Assembly (NCBI GenBank): GCA_963750935.1
Contig: CAVVSR010000011.1
Span: forward strand, 166,842-230,841
DNA: 64,000 nt
Direction: 5' to 3'
Origin: JACCXG01 sp963750935
GTDB taxonomy: Bacteria; Acidobacteriota; Vicinamibacteria; Vicinamibacterales; 2-12-FULL-66-21
Part shown: one piece after another, positions 8,753 through 22,100 of the stretch
Layout: every line of letters begins with the position of its first letter
Position numbering within the stretch: position 1 is the stretch's first letter
The notes under the pieces: model-generated
The model's input: only the letters and a program-made list of their open reading frames with translations
The model's database searches: none
What the model was told of the DNA's origin: nothing
Made by a program: the position numbers and the translations under genes

Positions 8753-10175
8753 CTACTTGGTCTTCAGGTATTCGAGCAGCGCGTTCTTCGCCGCCGCGTC
8801 GAGGGTGGTGCCGTACAGGTGACCGGCGTTGCTGTTGCCCTTGTCCTTGGTGGAGAAGCGGACGCCTTCACGTTCGGCGTCGGGACCGCTCGAGACGAAC
8901 CCGACGTTGGCCCAGTCGTAGACGTCGTAGGCCCGGAAGAACTCGACCGGACGCTGCTCCGGGTGTGAGCAGCGCGCGCAGGCTCGGCACCGAGCCGTTG
9001 TGCAGGTACGGCGCGCGCACCCAGATGCCGTCGAGCGGCATGTTGGCGTAGCCCTCGGTCTTGCGGAAGTGCGAGAAGCGCCACGGGTGGCCTTCGCCGA
9101 TCGTGTTCATGCGCGTCGCGACCTCGGCGGTGAAGGAATCGAGGCGCTCGCGGTCGGTGCCGATCTCCCCGATTGGCGTGACCTCGCCGAGCTTCCCGGC
9201 TCCCGGCTCGTGGCAGCTCGCGCACTCGCGCTTGTAGACGTCGGCGCCCTGCGCGGCGAGCGCGGCGTCGATGCGGCTCGCCGGGTAGGCCGGCGGCTTG
9301 AGATCCATGATCCAGTCCTCGAGCCGCTTCATCGAGTCGAGCTTCAGCGAGTCGGGCGTCGCGCCGGCGCCGATGGCCGCGCTCTTGTTCCGCTCCTGCA
9401 CCGAGTTGTTGTTGCCGTCCCAGTGCAGCCACAGGCCTTCGCGGATGCGCTGGTTCCACAATGACGGGAGATCGACGGTTCCCACCGAACGATCGTTGGT
9501 CATGTCGATCCGCAGCAGGACCTTGTAAGGATTGAACGTGTCCACGCGCCCCGGACCCTGCGGCGGCCGCACATCGAACCAGGCGTTGTCCCTCTCACGC
9601 TCGAGGATGCCGTCGCGGGACCGGCCGACGACGAAGAAGCGGAAGATGAAGCGCTGGAAGAAGCCGAACTTCGGGTTCACCTTCTTGATCGCGTCGATCA
9701 GCGTGCCGGCGTTGAACCGCGGATCCTTGGCGCACGCGGTGAGGAACCGCGCGTACGCCTGCAGGTCCATCTGGTTGGCGGGCATGCCGACGACGATCTG
9801 GCGCGGCTCGCCGGGGGCGTTGCGGATCGAGCCGACGTGGCAGGTCGCGCAGTTGAGCCCGACCAGCGGCACGCGGCCGGTTTCGTACGACGTCCCGATC
9901 GGGCGTCCGTGCGACGCGCCGTCGGACATGAACCCGAGCCGCTCGTAGCCCTGGCCGGGGCGGTTGGGCAGCTTGTCCTCGAACACGATCGGCAGCACCC
10001 GCCACAGCCAGTACGGCAGGCCGACGCGCGCCTCGGTCCCGACCGATCCGTACTTGAAGTGATCGACGATGTCGGGGAACGACGGTCCGTCGGCGGGTGG
10101 CGTGGTGGCCTGCGCCGTGACCAGCGCGGCGGCGACGACGGCAGTCGCTATAGTGGATGCGATTCGTTGTTGCAT
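8753..10175 (-). CDS. Di-heme c-type cytochrome (RoxA / CcpA-like), one frameshift
   Basis: This is a secreted cytochrome of about 473 residues once one frameshift near 8960 is repaired. The N-terminus has a signal peptide (MQQRIASTIATAVVAAALV). Two CXXCH heme sites are visible, NCATCHVG (about residue 112) and ECASCHEPG (about 306). The layout resembles di-heme peroxidases and rubber-oxygenase-like cytochromes. In the upstream frame the text after SLRALLTP becomes arginine-rich; one frame over it continues as EQRPVEFFRAYDVYDWANVG and ends ALLEYLKTK at 8753. Removing one base in the CCGGG run at 8959-8963 restores a single frame. Substrate is unknown. It lies downstream of the flavin oxidoreductase-peroxidase gene in the same direction, so both may serve periplasmic redox chemistry. 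Confidence 0.75.
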
Positions 10176-10281
10176 CGACTTTGTCAGCTTTTCTCAGTGC
10201 TCGCGGGGCCCCACCCCCACTCGCTCACGCGCTACGCGCGACGGCCTTTGGCCTTGCCGGGCCTTCGGCCCGGTCCGCTCA

Positions 10282-13200
10282 CTACTGCCCGATCGGCCCC
10301 TGCAGCTTCTTCCACGGCGCGAACGCGTTCTGCACACCCTCCAGCGCCGGCGCCAGCTGCGGGAAGTGCCGCTTGAGCACGTGCACCATCGTGGTCTTGC
10401 GGAGGAACTCGATGCCGAACTCCGTGTAGACCTGCGGCCGGAAGTCGTCGGTGAAGAACCGGTCGCTCTTGAGGCGCCGCGACGCCATCAGGATGAAGAC
10501 GCGGAACGCGGTTTCGCTGAAGCCGAAACCTTCGGGCAGCGGCTCGGCGAACAGCCCGGTCATCAGGTCGACCTGCTCGAGGTCGCCGTTGTAGACCTCC
10601 TTGAGCTGCTTGCGCCACGCCGGGTTGTCGGACAGTTCGTCGAACGACTTGACCGGAGGCTTGTGGAACAGCCGGCGGAACTGGTTGTAGCGCGGCACGC
10701 CGCGCTCGCGATCGCGCAGGATGTCCACCATCGCCAGGTCGAGCCGCTCGCCGTCGTCGCGGGTCAGGTTCTGCAGGTGGCGCGGATAGTTGTGGAGCGT
10801 GACCGCGCCGGGATGACAGGTCCCGAACGAGTAGAACAGGTCGGGCATGGTGAGGCGCTCGGCGATGGCCGGGGTGCGATTGCCGGCGATCTCGTCGAGC
10901 TGCCGCTTCTCGAGCAGCCGGCCGGTGACCGCCGAGTGGAACGCGTACTCGTCGGGCATCAGCGGATGCATGCGGTAGACGGACACGAATTCCTCGGTCA
11001 GCGAGTACGGCGCGGTGTGGTGATCGGCGGACGACCCGATGATCCCGCCGAGCAGCTCCTTGTCGTTGAGGAAGGCCAGCGACTCCTGGAGATCCTCGCC
11101 GGCCAGGCCGGCCCAGTTGACGTTCATCGCCAGCTTGATCAGCGGGTGCGGGACGATCGCCGGCGTCCACTCGACGGTGTGGACCTTCGCCATCAGCGCC
11201 GAGTTGATCAGTTTGGCCTTCTGATAGAGCTGCTCGTCGGTCCAGCGCGGGTTCTGGTGCGCCAGCATGTCGGCGATGTAGTTGTGCTCCAGCGTGAAGA
11301 TGGTGTGGAGCATCGCCAGCCCGATCCACCAGTTGTCGGTGAAGCCGCTGAAGTGCACGCCGGTCGCCGGATCGACCGGCAGGAGACCGGTCGGCTCGAT
11401 GCGCAGCTTGCCGCTGGTCATCGGTGCGCACCTTCTGCGCCATGTCGCGGTCGCAGCCGTAGACCTGCGACGAGTCCCACCAGTGGCTGTTGAGGTTGGC
11501 GTAGGCGGGCGGCCGCGTCGACCCTGCGGGCGCCGGCTCAGGCACCGACGTCGGCACGCGGATCGACGCCGCGCCCCAGTCGTCTCCGGCCGGCGTCGGC
11601 ACGTCGAGCGCACTCGGTCTTCGAGCGCTTGTGCACGAACCAGTCGTGGACCATGAACTGAATCCAGGCCGCGGCCAGCAGGTTGAGGATGGTCGCCGGC
11701 TTGAACTCGTCGCGCGTCATCAGCTCACGGCTGACCACGCGCGGGTTGGGCACCAGCAGATTGGCGGTGTCGGGGAAGACGTGCTGGAGCGGCACGTTGC
11801 GCCCGAACCGGCAGCCGACCGCGCCCATCTTCGGGTACTGCAGGTCGTTGTTGGTGCCGTCCACCGAGCGCGCCTCGCGAATCGCCGGGTCGACGTTCTT
11901 CGGGACCTCGACCTTCTGCAGCGGCGGCTCTTCGGTGTCGTGCAGGTTCTTCTGCCGCAGCTCGTTCCGGATCTCGACCAGCGCGCGCATCCCGAACAGC
12001 CGCGGCTGCTGGTGCCACGGACGGTTGCCGAACAGGTTCAGCCGCCGGCTCAACTCCTCGGGTGACAGCTCGCCGGTGCCTCGCGGCTGGCCCGGCGCGG
12101 CGGTCTCCGCCGGGAACGGCTGCGGCTGGAACACCGACATGACCTCGGCGAGCATCTGCTCGCGCGACTCGTAGCGCGTGTCGTCGTAGCAGCCGAGCGG
12201 ATGCTCGATCACGTTGGCCAGGCACTTGTTGCAGTAGGTGCACGGCCGATCGGCGCGGTCCTGCCCGCGCCGGAAGATCTCGACGAGATCGTTGTTGGCG
12301 ATCAGCGGCCGCGCGATCGACACCATGTCGCAGTCGCCGCGCTCGATCGCCGCGGCGATGACCGAGGCGGTCTGGAACCCGCCGGTGCAGATGACCGGGA
12401 CGCTCACCGCCATCTTCACCCGCCGCGTGTCTGCGAGGTTCGCGCCTTCGATCTCGTCCGGCTTGGGGGCCGCGTCGTTCCACTGCCGGCGCGCCAGCGC
12501 GGGGAAGTTCCGGAACAGCGAGTAGGTGCGGAACGCCTGGTCGCCGCCGGAGATCATCGCGTCGTAGGTCAGCGTCAGTTCTTCCACCGGCAGGTCGACG
12601 CCGGCGGGGTTGCGCGGGTGCGGGAAGAAGCTGCCGGTCGAGCAGTGGAACGCGTCCACGCCGGCCTCCTCGAGCCACTTGCACACCTGCACCGATTCCT
12701 CGGCGGAGTTGCCCGACGGCCCGATGCCGAAGAACGCGACCGCGTCGTTGTGGTCCTGCACGCTGATCTTCATCTGCAGGTGGAAGTCGCGGCCGACCTC
12801 CTTGCGGATGGCGCGGACGATCTCCAGCACGAACCGCGCGCGGTTCTCGATCGACCCGCCGTACTCGTCCTTGCGGTCGTTGATCGCGGAGCTGAGGAAC
12901 TGGGTGATCAGGTAGCCGTTCGCGCCGTGCAGCTCGACGCCGTCGAGCCCGGCCTCGCGGGCGCGCCGCGCGCCCTGCGCGAAGGCGTCGACGATCTCGC
13001 GGATCTGCGGCACCGACAGCCGCTCGCAGCGGAAGCCGTGCGTGGGATCGGGCCGGTCCGTGGAGCTGACGCCGATCGGGTACTCGATCCCCTGGATGTC
13101 GCGCTGCCGGCCGCCGTGACTGAGCTGCAGGATGTAGCGGCAGTCGTGCTCGTGCACCGCCTCGCCGACCGCGCGCCAGAACGGGATGTGCCGATCGTGA

Positions 13201-13430
13201 TCGATCAGCGCGTAGTTCGGGACGATCCGTCCGCGCAGCTGCACCGGCACGAACGAGGAGACGATCGCGCCGACGCCTCCCTTCGCGAACTTCACTTCCC
13301 AGTTGATGCGCGCCTGGTTGCCGGATCCGTCGTAGTTGTCGAAGCGTCCCGAGACGTTCGAGCGGATGATGCGGTTCTTGATCGTGAGATTGCGGAACTC
13401 GAGGGGCTGGAAGATCGCATCGAATGCCAT
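10282..13430 (-). CDS. Old-Yellow-Enzyme / animal heme peroxidase fusion, two frameshifts
   Basis: The ATG at 13430 has a strong ribosome site (GGAGGTGCG). Residues 1 to about 420 are an NADH:flavin oxidoreductase TIM barrel (IFQPLEFRNLTIKNRI; ILQLSHGGRQ; GVELHGANGYLITQFLS; VICTGGF), closed by an Fe-S-type cysteine set (CTYCNKC, C397-C403, then C414). From about residue 500 the chain becomes an animal-type heme peroxidase: GCRFGRN, then IQFMVHDWFVH with likely distal His 595. After two one-base shifts near 11605 and 11427 it continues with HWWDSSQVYG, LEHNYIADML and YNQFRRLFHKPP to 10282. The repaired product is about 1048 residues. The join between the domains is in one uninterrupted frame, so the fusion itself is not an artefact of the shifts. 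No signal peptide is obvious. Substrate is unknown; lipid or terpenoid peroxidation is possible. Confidence 0.78.
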
Positions 13431-13627
13431 GTCGCACCTCCGCGGAGAGATCGCTCGCCTGCTTTGACGGGTGCTGACGCGATCGCAGATCACGTCGCGC
13501 ACAGCGTCGAGGGCTGTCGTGCTGGTGCGCGCCATTCTAGCCAAACACCGTTGCAATGCACGACGTCGCTGAGCAATTCTGCGCAGCTCATCCACGCCTG
13601 GCGTGCTAGATTTGTCGGCCCCGACGC

Positions 13628-16600
13628 ATGGCTCCGGTGGAATCGACTCAGCCGTTCACGATTCGTGGTGCGGGCAGTGCGCGGCCCGAGCCTCCAACTC
13701 TGCAGTTGCGCTTCGTCTCTGCCGAGCGCACCAAGACCTTCGTCCCCGTCACGCGCTCGGATCAGCTGGCGGAGACCGCCACCGTCAACCCCGACGATCT
13801 GATCGAGGTCGAGTTCGAATCGGGCGAACGGCTGTGGATGCGCGCCGACGAATATCGCGCGCGCTTCACGCCGGCGTCGGCGGCGCGCGATGCCGCGACC
13901 GGTCAAGCGGTCGTCGACGTCCCGTTCGAGCTGCCGCTCGTGGCGCCGGGACTCGTGTCCCGCGATACGCGCGGCGCGGCCTCCTGGGTGGTCAAGTCGC
14001 TCAAGGTCATCGGCATCGATCTCGCCGGCAAGTCGGCCGAAGCGATCGCGCGCCTGGTCGAGGGCAAGAAGACCGACGACGGCAAGCGACCGGGGCTGGG
14101 GCTCTTTCGCGGCCGGCTCGAGACCGGCAAGTTCGCGCTCACCACACCGACCACGGCGGAGGCCGACGGGAAGCCGTGGCTGCTCTTCATCCACGGCACC
14201 GGGTCGACGACCTGGGGCAGCTTCGGCGAGCTCTGGTCCGATGCCCGCCAGCAGCAGCTGTCGCAGCTGCGCGAGCAGTACGCCGATCGCGTGCTCGCGT
14301 TCGAGCATCGCACGCTGACCCACAGTCCGATCCGCAACACCGCGGATCTCCTGGGCGAGCTCGCGCGCGTGCTTCCCGCCGGCGCCACGCTCGACATCGT
14401 CACGCATTCGCGCGGGGGACTGGTCGGCGAGCTGCTGGCGCGGAGCGACTTCTCCGGCGAGGAGATCGATCTGTTCACGCCGCGTGACGATCGGCAGATC
14501 AATGCCGACGATCAGCGCACGCTCGCGGACGTGAACGCCTCGCTTCAGTCGCGGATGTTCCCGGTGCGCCGGTTCGTTCGCGTCGCCTGCCCGGCGCTGG
14601 GCACGACGCTCGCCTCGGGGCGCCTCGATCGGTGGCTGTCGGTCATCGGCACCCTCGCAGGATTCCTGCCCGGCAGTCCCGTCGCCGACATGTTCGCCGA
14701 CCTCGGCGACTTCGTCGCGGCGGTGATCCAGGAACGCACCAATCCGGAGACCCTGCCGGGCGTCGAAGCGATGATGCCCGACTCGCAGTGCATCAAGCTG
14801 GTGAACTGGCCGGCGGCGACCGTCGATGGCAGCATCGCGGTGATTGCCGGCGACATCGATCCCGGCAAGTGGTGGGCGCGGCTCGCGGTCTGGCTCAGCG
14901 ATCGCTTCTACGAGGGGGACCACGATCTCGTCGTCAACACCCCGTCGATGTACGGCGGCGCGTCGCGCAGCAAGCGCGCCGTCGTCAGCTTCCACAAGGC
15001 CGACGCCGTCAATCACTTCACCTACTTCTCGGAGCAGAGCAGCGCCGAACGGTTGATCACCGCGCTGACAGCGTCTGAAGAAGACCCGGAGTGGCCGGGG
15101 TTCCTGGAACTGCACCCGCCAACGGTCGAGATCGCGCGCGCCGTCCCGCCGGCGCCGGCCGGTCCGCGTCCCGCCGTCTTCGTGCTGCCTGGGATCATGG
15201 GCAGCGAGCTGGCGATCGGCGACCGGTCGGTATGGGTCAGCCTGCTGCAGCTGGTGCGGGGCGGCCTCGCCGATCTGCACGTCGACGCCGCCGGCGTCCG
15301 GCCGTTGAAGCCGGTGGAGCGCTACTACGGCCGCATCTGCGCTCACCTCGAAGGCACTCACCAGGTGATCCCGTTCGCTTACGACTGGCGCATCGACATC
15401 GGGAGCGAAGCCGACCGGCTGGCGGAGGCGGTGCGCGCGCAGCTCGCGATCACGCGCCCGCAGAACCAGCCGATCCGGTTCCTGGCGCACTCGATGGGCG
15501 GCCTGGTCACGCGGGCGATGATCGCGCGCCACCCGCAAGTCTGGCGCGACGTCTGCGAGCACCCCGACGCGCGCTTCATCATGCTCGGCACGCCGAACGG
15601 CGGATCGCACGCCATTCCGGAGCTGCTGGTGGGGCAGTCGGTCGTGTTCAGGAAGCTGGCGCGGCTCGACGTGCGGCATCGCGCCGAGACGCTGCTCGAC
15701 GTGATCGGGCGGTTCCCCGGCATCCTGGCGATGCTGCCCGAGGTCGACGACCGGAACCTGTTCTCCGCGCGGACGTGGCAGGAGTTCCACGACCGTGCCG
15801 GCGCTGGCTGGCTGGTGCCGGACGAGGCGCGGCTCAAGGCTGCGCGCGAGATCCGCCAGACCATCGCGGACTCGCCGATCGATCCCGCGCGGATGATCTA
15901 CGTCGCCGGATCGTCCGACGTCACGGTGGCGGCGATGCGCCTCGAGCAGCGGCCGGGCGAGACCCGCGATCGCATCGTGTTCATGGGGACGACCCGCGGC
16001 GACGGCCGGGTGACGTGGGACAGCGGCATCCCGAAGGCGTTGTCGTCCGCCGGCGTCTATTACATGGACGTGCAGCACGGCGACATGGCGGCTGACGAGC
16101 CCTCGTTCCCGGCGGTCGAGGAACTGCTGACGCGCGGCGAGACGCGGCTGCTGCCACGCACGCCGCCGGTCGCCCGCGAGGCCGCGGTCATGTTCGAGAT
16201 GCCGCGCGCCGAGGACGATCGGTATCCCGACGCCGACGATCTCGCGGCGGCGGTCATCGGCGCCGGCACCCGGGCGCAGGTCCTGAAGAAGACGCCGGAG
16301 CGAGCCGTCCGCGTCCGGGTCGTCCACGGCAACCTCGCGTTCGCCAGCTATCCGGTCGCGGTCGGCCACTACCGTGGCGACACGATCGTGTCGGCCGAGA
16401 AGCACCTCGATCGAGCGCTGCAGTTCGCGCTCACCCAGCGCTTGCACCTCGGGCTGTATCCCGGCGCGATCGAGACCAACGCGATCTTCTCCAATCTGCA
16501 GCGCACGACCGATCCGTACTCCCGGCCCGCCGGCGCGATCGTCGTCGGGCTCGGCACCGTCGGCACCTTGAGCGCCTCGTTGTTGACGCGCAGCTTCAGC

Positions 16601-19028
16601 CGCGCCCTGCTCGAGTTCGTGCTCGAGGATCGCAAGCGGCGGCCCGCCGGCGCGGGGCAGCCAGCCGCGGTCGGCGTGTCGACGCTGCTCATCGGCACCG
16701 GCGCCGGCGGCATGTCGGTGTCGGACTCGGTGTTCGCGCTCGTGCGCGGCGCGCAGCGGGCGAACGAGGCGCTGGCCGGGGCCCAGCTGCCCGACCGGAT
16801 CGGCGAGCTCGAGTTCATCGAGCTCTATCACGATCGCGCGATGCTGGCGCTCGAGTCTCTCGATCGGCTGTCACAGCGCGTCGGCGTGACCGAGGCGTTC
16901 GTGCTGATCGAAGACCTGGTCTCCCGCGACGGCGGCCTCCACCGCGTGACCTACGACGAAGAGCCGGAGTGGTGGCAGCGCCTGCAGATCCTGGGCAAAT
17001 CGCCGGCCGACGGCGGCAGCGATCAGGCGCTGGCACCGCTCCGGTTCGCGGCGCTGACGCGCCGGGCCCGCACCGAGGTCCGGCTGCTGCCGACCCAGCG
17101 CACCCTCGTCAATCAGTTCATCGATCGCACGCTGGCCACGACCCGCCACGACAAGGCGGTCGCGCGAACGCTGTTCGATCTGCTGCTGCCCAACGAGCTG
17201 AAGGAGAGCGCGCCCGACCAGGACAACCTGGTGCTGTTGCTGGACGAACAGTCCGCGCGGTATCCCTGGGAGCTGCTCGAGAACAGCGAAAGCCGCGGCC
17301 AGGGGCCGTTCGCGATCGAGCATGGCCTGCTGCGCCAGCTCGAGGCGCGCGAGTTCCGCGAGCAGGTGCGCGGAACCGTCGAGCGATCGGCGCTGGTCAT
17401 CGGCGACCCGCAGAGTCAGTACGTCGAGCTCAAGGGGGCGCAGGCCGAAGCCGAAGCGGTGTGCCGCGTGCTCCAGAGCAGCTTCACGAGCGTCACCAAG
17501 CGCGTCCGGCCCGCGAGCCAGGAGGTCATCACCGCGCTGTTCGAGCGCCCGTATCGCGTGCTCCACCTCGCCGGCCACGGCGTTTACCGCTTCAAGCCGG
17601 CGGGACAGGAGGAGCCGGTGACGGGGATGGTGATTGGCGACAACACCTTCCTCACGCCAGGCGAGATCGAGCAGCTCCGGACGGTGCCCGAGCTCGTGTT
17701 CATCAACTGCTGTCACCTCGGATTCATCGAGAGCGGCAAGATCGGCGCGACGCCACAGGAGCTGGCGTTCCCGCGGCTGGCCGCCAACCTGGCGACCGAG
17801 TTCATCAGGATCGGCGTTCGCGCCGTGATCGCCGCCGGCTGGGCGGTGGAGGACGTGGCGGCGACGACGTTCGCGACCACCTTCTACCAGCTGATGCTCA
17901 ACGGCGAGACCTTCGGCGAAGCCGTCAAGGTCGCGCGCAAGACGACCTACGATCGGCACAGCAGCTCGAACACGTGGGGCGCCTATCAGTGCTACGGCGA
18001 CCCCGACTTCCGGCTGGTGCTCCGGCGCGATCGCCTGGCGCAGCAGCAGGAGCTGCGCTTCCTCTCGCCGGCGCACGTGGTGCGCGATCTCGGCAACATC
18101 ACCGCGCGACTCAAGACCCACTCGTCGATGGGATCGGACGCCGAGATTCGTCAGCTCGACGCGATCGTGAAGGCGGTCGAGAAAAAGGGCTGGTCCAACG
18201 GCGCGATTCACGCCGGGCTCGGGCGCGCCTATGGTGAAGCCGGGAAGCTGGAGACCGCGGTCAAGTACTACTGCTCGGCCCTCTCGACCGAGGACGGCGC
18301 CGTGACCGCGCGCGACGTCGAGCAGTGGGCGAACCTCACCAGCCGACTGGCGATGGAGCGGGCGAAGACCAATTCCGGCGACGAAGCCATTCGCGCCGAG
18401 GCATCGACCGACATCCGTCGCTCGATTCGAGTGCTGAAGGGCCTGCTCGGGGGGACGCGCGGCGCCCTCGCCACGTCGGAGCGGCTGGCGCTGATCGGCA
18501 GCGCCTACAAGCGCCGTGCGGTCATCGATCCGGCGCGGCGCGCGGATTCGCTGCGGCGCATGGCCGAGTACCTGCGGCAGGGCGGTCGCGACGGCCAGGA
18601 CGCGCGGCGCCGGCGCCGCCTACTCGCTGGTCAGCCTGCGCTGGGCCGAGCTCGCGATGCGCTGGCAGGGACTCGACACCACCGGCGTCGTCGACGGCGA
18701 TCTGGCGGCGGACCTCGAGAAGATTCGCGAGGAGATCGACAAGCGCGAGCAGGCGGACGGGCCGCAGTTCTGGCAGGACAACATGCGGGTCGATTGCGAG
18801 CTGCTCGAGGCACTCGCCCGCGGCGTCCCCGACGACGACACGCTGAAGAAGATCTCTGCGAGGTACGCGGCGCGGCGGCAATATGCGAGCGCGCGCGAGT
18901 TCGCGTCGGTCTGCGACCATCTCGATTTCCTCATCGAGATGTCCGAGCAGGACGCGCTGACGACGCTCGCGTTGCGCGATCTGCGTGAGCGTTTGAAGTC
19001 GAGCAAGACTCCGGCAGCTCAGCCATAG
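13628..19028 (+). CDS. Double alpha/beta-hydrolase + CHAT protease + C-terminal helical repeats, one frameshift
   Basis: This protein is about 1799 residues after repair of one frameshift near 18609. Order of domains: a first alpha/beta-hydrolase (FIHGTGSTTWGS near 187; nucleophile elbow THSRGG, S261); a second lipase/LCAT-like hydrolase (LPGIMGSEL near 520; AHSMGG, S622; MLGTPNGGS); a middle region with a long beta-rich segment; and a CHAT caspase-like protease with His in LAGHG (H1317) and Cys in INCCHLG (C1362). A TPR-like helical tail follows (IHAGLGRAYGEAGKLETAVKYY). In the first frame the tail degenerates after DGQDARR; one frame over it continues as AGAAYSLVSLRWAELAMRW and ends SSKTPAAQP at 19028. 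CHAT proteases are usually effectors released by an activator. It is the first of three co-directional genes. No strong ribosome site is seen. Confidence 0.82.
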
Positions 19029-19122
19029 ACAGGCGCGCCATTGTCGATCGCTCCGCGTCTTGCGTTCGTCAAAGCAGTCGGCTAGTCTGCGCTGCACCGC
19101 ACGCACCTACCCAGGAGGGCTC

Positions 19123-22100
19123 ATGCCCGCGTTCAAGATCCTCGACGAGCTCAACACGTCCTTTCTCGACATCAGCAGCGGCAAGCAGTCGGGGCTTGGG
19201 AAGTATTTGCCCGACTCGGTGGTCAAGCTGCTCGCGCTGCGGCCGATCGCGACATCGTTGCAGAAGCCGCTGTCCGAGTCGCCCACCAACCCGGTGACGC
19301 TCGAGTTCTCGACGCCTGATCCGATTCCGCTCGGACCTGGCGGCGACCTGGCGCTCGAGGCGGGCGTGCGTGCTGCGGTGGGCGTGCACCATCCCGACGA
19401 GCTCCTGTTCCCCGCCGACGATTTGCGCGACGCGATCAGCGTACCGAGCGGGACGGCGTATGTGTCGCTGAGCCTGTCGCCGCGGGTGAAGGCACAGTTC
19501 GAGGCGGAACGCGGCGCGCTGGCGTTCGGGTTTGCGGCGGGGACGTCGATCGGTGTGCGTTATTACCATCCGTTCGACGTCGCCGGATCGGATCCGACGC
19601 TGGCCCGCGCGCTGACCGAAACGATTCAGCAGGCGGTGCTGCCGGCGGACGTGGACGATCTCGCGGCGCTGCCGATCGGCAGCTACGCGTCGGTCGAAGG
19701 CGAAGGCGAGGTCCAGCTGACCGGCTCGGTCGAGCTCGCGAGCGTCGTGAATCCGCTCGCCACCCCGGGATTGCCGGTGATCGGCTCGGCCAAGGTCAGC
19801 GTCGGCGCCTCGGTCAACGTCGGCGCGGAATGGCGGGCCACCGGCGCGTTCGAGATCCGCGTCACCAAGACCGCAGTCGACCGGGTGCGCCTGTCGTACT
19901 ACAAGCGCGCGGGTTCCGAGGTCTCGGTCGACGCGACCGCGGCGATCGGCGTCAGCGCCACGATCCGCGATCGCGACGTGCTCAAGATGCTGATCGACGC
20001 CATCAGCGGCGATCCAAAGGCGGATCTCGAGCAGCTGGTGAACGCCGGGCTGAGCGACCCGCAGATCGAGGCGCTCCAGCAGGCGGTTGCCAAGAGCATC
20101 GATCGATCGGTACGGGTTGCCACCGAGCTGCAGTTCTCGTCGGTGCGCCACGGCGAAGCGCTGTTCGCTTACGAGATCGATCTGTCGTCGCTGGCCGACG
20201 GCGACCGCGAGGCGATCCGCGCCGCGCTCGGCGGCCGGCTCACCGGCATCAACGACGCCGCGAAGGCGGAGCAGGGGCCGATCCGCGCGATCCAGACCGG
20301 CATCCTGCGGCGCCGCGAACGGCGCGCGGCCTGGCGCATCAACCTGTTCGGCATCGTCAACGTGCGCAGCGTCTCGGAGCTGCTGCGCAAGGGCACGCTC
20401 AGCTACGACGTGATCACCGGCACGCTCAACGCCGCGGACGAGATCTCGTCGCAGAAGATCCTGGTGCGGACGCGGCCGACCGAGTCCGACAGCGAGAAGG
20501 TCCGCAAGCTGGTGTTCGAGTCGATGATCGTGACCGCCGCGTATCAGGCATCGCGGCTCACGTCTGGCCTGACGCTGCGCTGCTCGGCGTCGTACTTCGA
20601 GGCGCGGCAGCGGACCAGCGTCAGCGATCTTCGCGACGACTACAACGCCATCATCGGACTCGGCCTCGCCGATGCCGCCGAGCGCGATCGCCGGCTCGGC
20701 GTCGAGCACGACTTCGGCCGGTCGACGTTCCTGGTCGAGTGCGCGTTCGACCAGCAGGCGTCGGATGCGCTGTTCATCGGCGCCCAGGGACCGTATTCGC
20801 GCGACTACTACGACCGGATCGGCCGCGACGCGCTGCTCGCCCTGATCCCCGCCGGCGACCACGACCGCGCCCATCGTCGAGCGGCGGTCGAATCCGAGGC
20901 GTCATGGACGGCGCTGAAGGCGGCCGGGCCTGCCGCCGCACGCTTCGATCTCGCGCGCAAGCTCGGCGCGGTCCGGGCCGAGCACATCATCAGCGACTAC
21001 ATCGTCATCAGGTGGTGGTCGGAGGCGATGGGCCAGGCGGCGAAGGCGCTGATGGACATGCGCCAGTTCCTGGCGGGCCGCTCCGCGCAGTCGCTGGCCA
21101 CGGACCCTGAGTTCGCGAAGAAGCGCAGCAAGCTCGAGAAGGAGCTGGCCGACGTCGTCAAGGAAAGCAAGTCGCAGTTCGGCGACCCGTGGGGGATTCT
21201 CGCGCTCGACGCCGCGGCCAACCGCGCCGCCGCCGTCCAGGCCACCGTCGTTGCCCCGCGCCTGACGGCGATCTATTCGGAGCGCGTGCTGCCGGCAGCG
21301 CCGGGCGCGTCCCGCATCGCGGGCGTCCGCGAGGTCCAGCCGGATCCGCTCGTCGCGTCGCGCGCGGCCAAGCGTCCGTTCACCGCCGAGGAGCGCGAGC
21401 TGCTGCGGCGCCACGCCATCAACCTCCGTCTCGGCGCGTTCTCGACCGACGGCGAGTTCCAGACCGAGGAGGCGGACGTGCAGCGGCTCTTCAGCGAGCT
21501 GTTGCCGGCCGAGATTGCCGAGCGCAAGGCCTCGGGTCAGAAGCTGCGCCTGATGTTCTACGCGCACGGCGGCCTCACCGACGAGCGCTCCGGCCTCGAA
21601 CCAGTGCTGGCGCGGTTGAAGTTCTGGCGTCAGAACAACATTTACCCGGTGTCGTTCGTGTGGGAGACGGGCCTGAGGGAAACCGTCAGCGACATTCTCA
21701 AGGGGCTGACGGGCGCCCGCGACGTCGCGGCGCGCGGCTTCGGCGAGGACCTGGCCGACGCCGTGATCGAAGTGGCCGGCCGGCCTGGCGGCAAGCGCGT
21801 CTGGGGACAGATGAAGCGCAGCGCGGAGGTCTCGGTGCTCGAGGGGGGCGGCGGGGCGTTCATCGCCCAGCGCACCCGCGACCTGTGGAACGCGCACAGC
21901 GCCGACATCGAGATCCACGCCGCGGGTCACAGCGCCGGCTCGATCTTCCACGCCTACTTCCTGCCGGCGCTGCTCGGCCTGGCGCCATCGAACGGCGTGC
22001 CGCCGATTCGCGTGAAGACCCTGCATCTGCTCGCACCCGCGTGCACCTCGGCCCTGTTCAACACCAGGCTGAAGAACCTCGTCGGGGCGGGCAAGGGCAT

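Noticed and set aside
13490..16831. 1113-codon open frame on the minus strand opposite the CHAT-lipase gene
   Set aside because: Arginine- and histidine-rich composition and no recognisable motif; it is the antisense shadow of a high-GC gene with strong plus-strand domain evidence.
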